From assembly GCF_008642335.1 (NCBI RefSeq), contig NZ_CP029191.1, forward strand, positions 6,758,001 through 6,822,000: 64,000 nt of DNA, given 5' to 3'. The notes beneath the pieces are model-generated. The model did no database searches, was not told where the DNA came from, and saw nothing but the letters and a program-made list of their open reading frames with translations. The position numbers were made by a program, and so were the translations under genes. Of the stretch, positions 63,063 to 64,000 are shown one piece after another. Each line of letters begins with the position of its first letter. The first letter of the stretch is position 1. The stretch is from Streptomyces venezuelae. GTDB lineage: Bacteria; Actinomycetota; Actinomycetes; Streptomycetales; Streptomycetaceae.

Positions 63063-63833
63063 ATGGGACGACTGGTGCCCGCGGTGACCAGGTCGCTGGA
63101 CATACTCGAACTGTTCCTGGAGGGCGACGGCACGTTCTCGGCGCCCGAGGTCACCCGCAGGCTGCAGCTGCCGCGCACCACCGTGCACGAGCTCCTGACC
63201 ACCTTGGCGGCCCGCTCGTACCTCGTCCAGATCCCGGACCAGCCGGGACGCTACCGCCTCGGCGTGCGCACCTACCAGCTCGGCAGCCGGTACGCCGAAC
63301 AGCTCGACCTCGCCGCCGAGGGCAGGCAGGTGGCCCAGCAGGTCGCCGAGACCTGCGACGAGACCGTCCACGTCGCCATCCTGGAGGACACGGACGTCAT
63401 CTACATCGCCAAGGTCGACTCCACGCACGCCGTGCGCATGGTCTCCGCGACCGGCCGCCGCCTCCCGGCGCACTGCACCTCCGTCGGCAAGATGCTGCTC
63501 GCCTCCCTCCCACAGGACGAGCTCGAAAGCCGCGTCCGGGGAAGGGAGTTCACCGCCATGACCCCCGACAGCATCACCGACCCGGACGAGCTCCTCGCCG
63601 CCCTCGCCGCCGTCCGCGAGCGGGGCGTCGCGGTCGAGCACCGGGAGTCCAACCCGGACGTCAGCTGCGTGGCCGCGCCGGTGCGCGACAGCGCGGGACA
63701 GGTCGTCGCGGCCCTCTCCATCTCCGTGCCGATGATCCGCTGGTCCGAGGAGCGCGAGCACGAGCTGGCCGACCTGGCCGCCAAGGGCGCGGACGACCTG
63801 TCGGCCAGGCTCGGCCACCGGGGCGCGCGGTGA
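63063..63833 (+). CDS. IclR-family transcriptional regulator
   Basis: The 256-residue protein has a winged helix-turn-helix (SLDILELFLEG, FSAPEVTRRLQLPRTTVHELLTTL) and the IclR ligand domain (ETVHVAILEDTDVIYIAKVDS, LPAHCTSVGKMLLA, CVAAPVRDSAGQVVAALSIS). It is transcribed away from the sugar-acid operon and is its likely regulator. GGGAGG supports ATG 63063. Its stop overlaps the GTG of the lactonase gene. Confidence 0.93.
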   Translation: MGRLVPAVTRSLDILELFLEGDGTFSAPEVTRRLQLPRTTVHELLTTLAARSYLVQIPDQPGRYRLGVRTYQLGSRYAEQLDLAAEGRQVAQQVAETCDETVHVAILEDTDVIYIAKVDSTHAVRMVSATGRRLPAHCTSVGKMLLASLPQDELESRVRGREFTAMTPDSITDPDELLAALAAVRERGVAVEHRESNPDVSCVAAPVRDSAGQVVAALSISVPMIRWSEEREHELADLAAKGADDLSARLGHRGAR

Positions 63834-64000
63834 GCCGCGTGTTCGACGTGGCGGTCCGCGCGGAGGCGTCGCTCGGCGAGGGCCCCACCTGGGACGCGGC
63901 GACCGGCCGCCTCATCTGGGTCGACATCCTCGGCTCCCGCGTCCACACGTATGCCCCCGGCGACGGCCGCCGCACGGTCATGGCCACCGAACAGCACATC
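63830..64000 (+). CDS. SMP-30/gluconolactonase family protein, 3' end outside window
   Basis: Only the first 57 residues are present: FDVAVRAEASLGEGPTWDAA, then RLIWVDILGSRVHTY, the opening of the six-bladed SMP-30/lactonase propeller with the metal-binding Glu in GEGPTWD. It probably opens a sugar lactone to the acid used by the dehydratase. The start is GTG 63830, in a GTGA overlap with IclR. Confidence 0.88.
   Translation, partial: MSRVFDVAVRAEASLGEGPTWDAATGRLIWVDILGSRVHTYAPGDGRRTVMATEQHI

Noticed and set aside
1-64000. CRISPR arrays, tRNA or rRNA genes, insertion sequences, polyketide or peptide synthetase genes
   Set aside because: None of the expected repeats, cloverleaf sequences, transposase motifs or megasynthase domains was seen on either strand.

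Overview
The window reads as chromosomal DNA of a Streptomyces or very close actinomycete. GC is very high with strong third-position GC bias, GTG and TTG starts and ATGA/GTGA stop-start overlaps are frequent, and the content is typical: ethylmalonyl-CoA pathway genes, a SpoIIE-type phosphatase, GAF-ANTAR proteins, a DasR-type site before a chitinase and a CebR-type site. No rRNA, tRNA, CRISPR array or insertion sequence was seen.

Layout. 1-8.5 kb: housekeeping and repair genes (inositol-phosphatase-like, FAD oxidoreductase plus macrodomain, Ada-AlkA fusion plus Ogt, Nudix, BCCT transporter, glycerate kinase). 8.5-12.7 kb: a less GC-biased accessory patch with a membrane SH3-like protein, an atypical kinase-like protein, a coiled-coil partner and a small membrane protein, none assigned. 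12.9-14.3 kb: a Pro-rich membrane protein and a DUF4239 protein. 14.3-20.8 kb: a PucR regulator divergent from a complete branched-chain-amino-acid-type ABC operon, closed by a strong terminator. 20.8-22.3 kb: pssA and psd (phosphatidylethanolamine synthesis). 22.5-31.8 kb: the ethylmalonyl-CoA pathway (ccr, mutase, lyase, hydratase, dehydrogenase) with a TetR regulator and a tandem-duplicated 3-hydroxyacyl-CoA dehydrogenase. It takes acetyl-CoA-derived C4 units to glyoxylate and propionyl-CoA and supplies ethylmalonyl-CoA and methylmalonyl-CoA.

32-50.3 kb: mostly single genes: HEAT-repeat protein, RidA, secreted peptidase, radical SAM, a broken GNAT gene, an ion-transporter-like permease, SRPBCC, an MFS transporter with three C-terminal beta-sandwich repeats, a PAS/GAF/PP2C/HATPase phosphatase, methyltransferase, ArsR-VOC pair, DUF5709, SDR, a nucleotidyltransferase/BON/metallophosphoesterase operon and two GAF-ANTAR proteins. 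50.3-52.4 kb: the most unusual stretch. It holds a secreted protein whose only six cysteines lie in its last 51 residues (halocin-C8-like), with its ribosome binding site inside a perfect stem. Next to it is a deletion scar joining pieces of a GH5 cellulase under a CebR-like box to a LacI regulator that has lost its DNA-binding domain.

52.4-64 kb: a DasR-type-controlled chitinase, then a sugar or sugar-acid gene cluster (aldose epimerase, ChvE/MmsAB-type ABC importer, an unassigned TIM-barrel-like protein, Zn alcohol dehydrogenase, enolase-superfamily dehydratase). A divergent IclR regulator and a lactonase cut by the window end complete it. Related TTCG/CGAA palindromes at three places suggest that the IclR protein coordinates this cluster. 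All functional statements rest on reading motifs and context; no database search was run.
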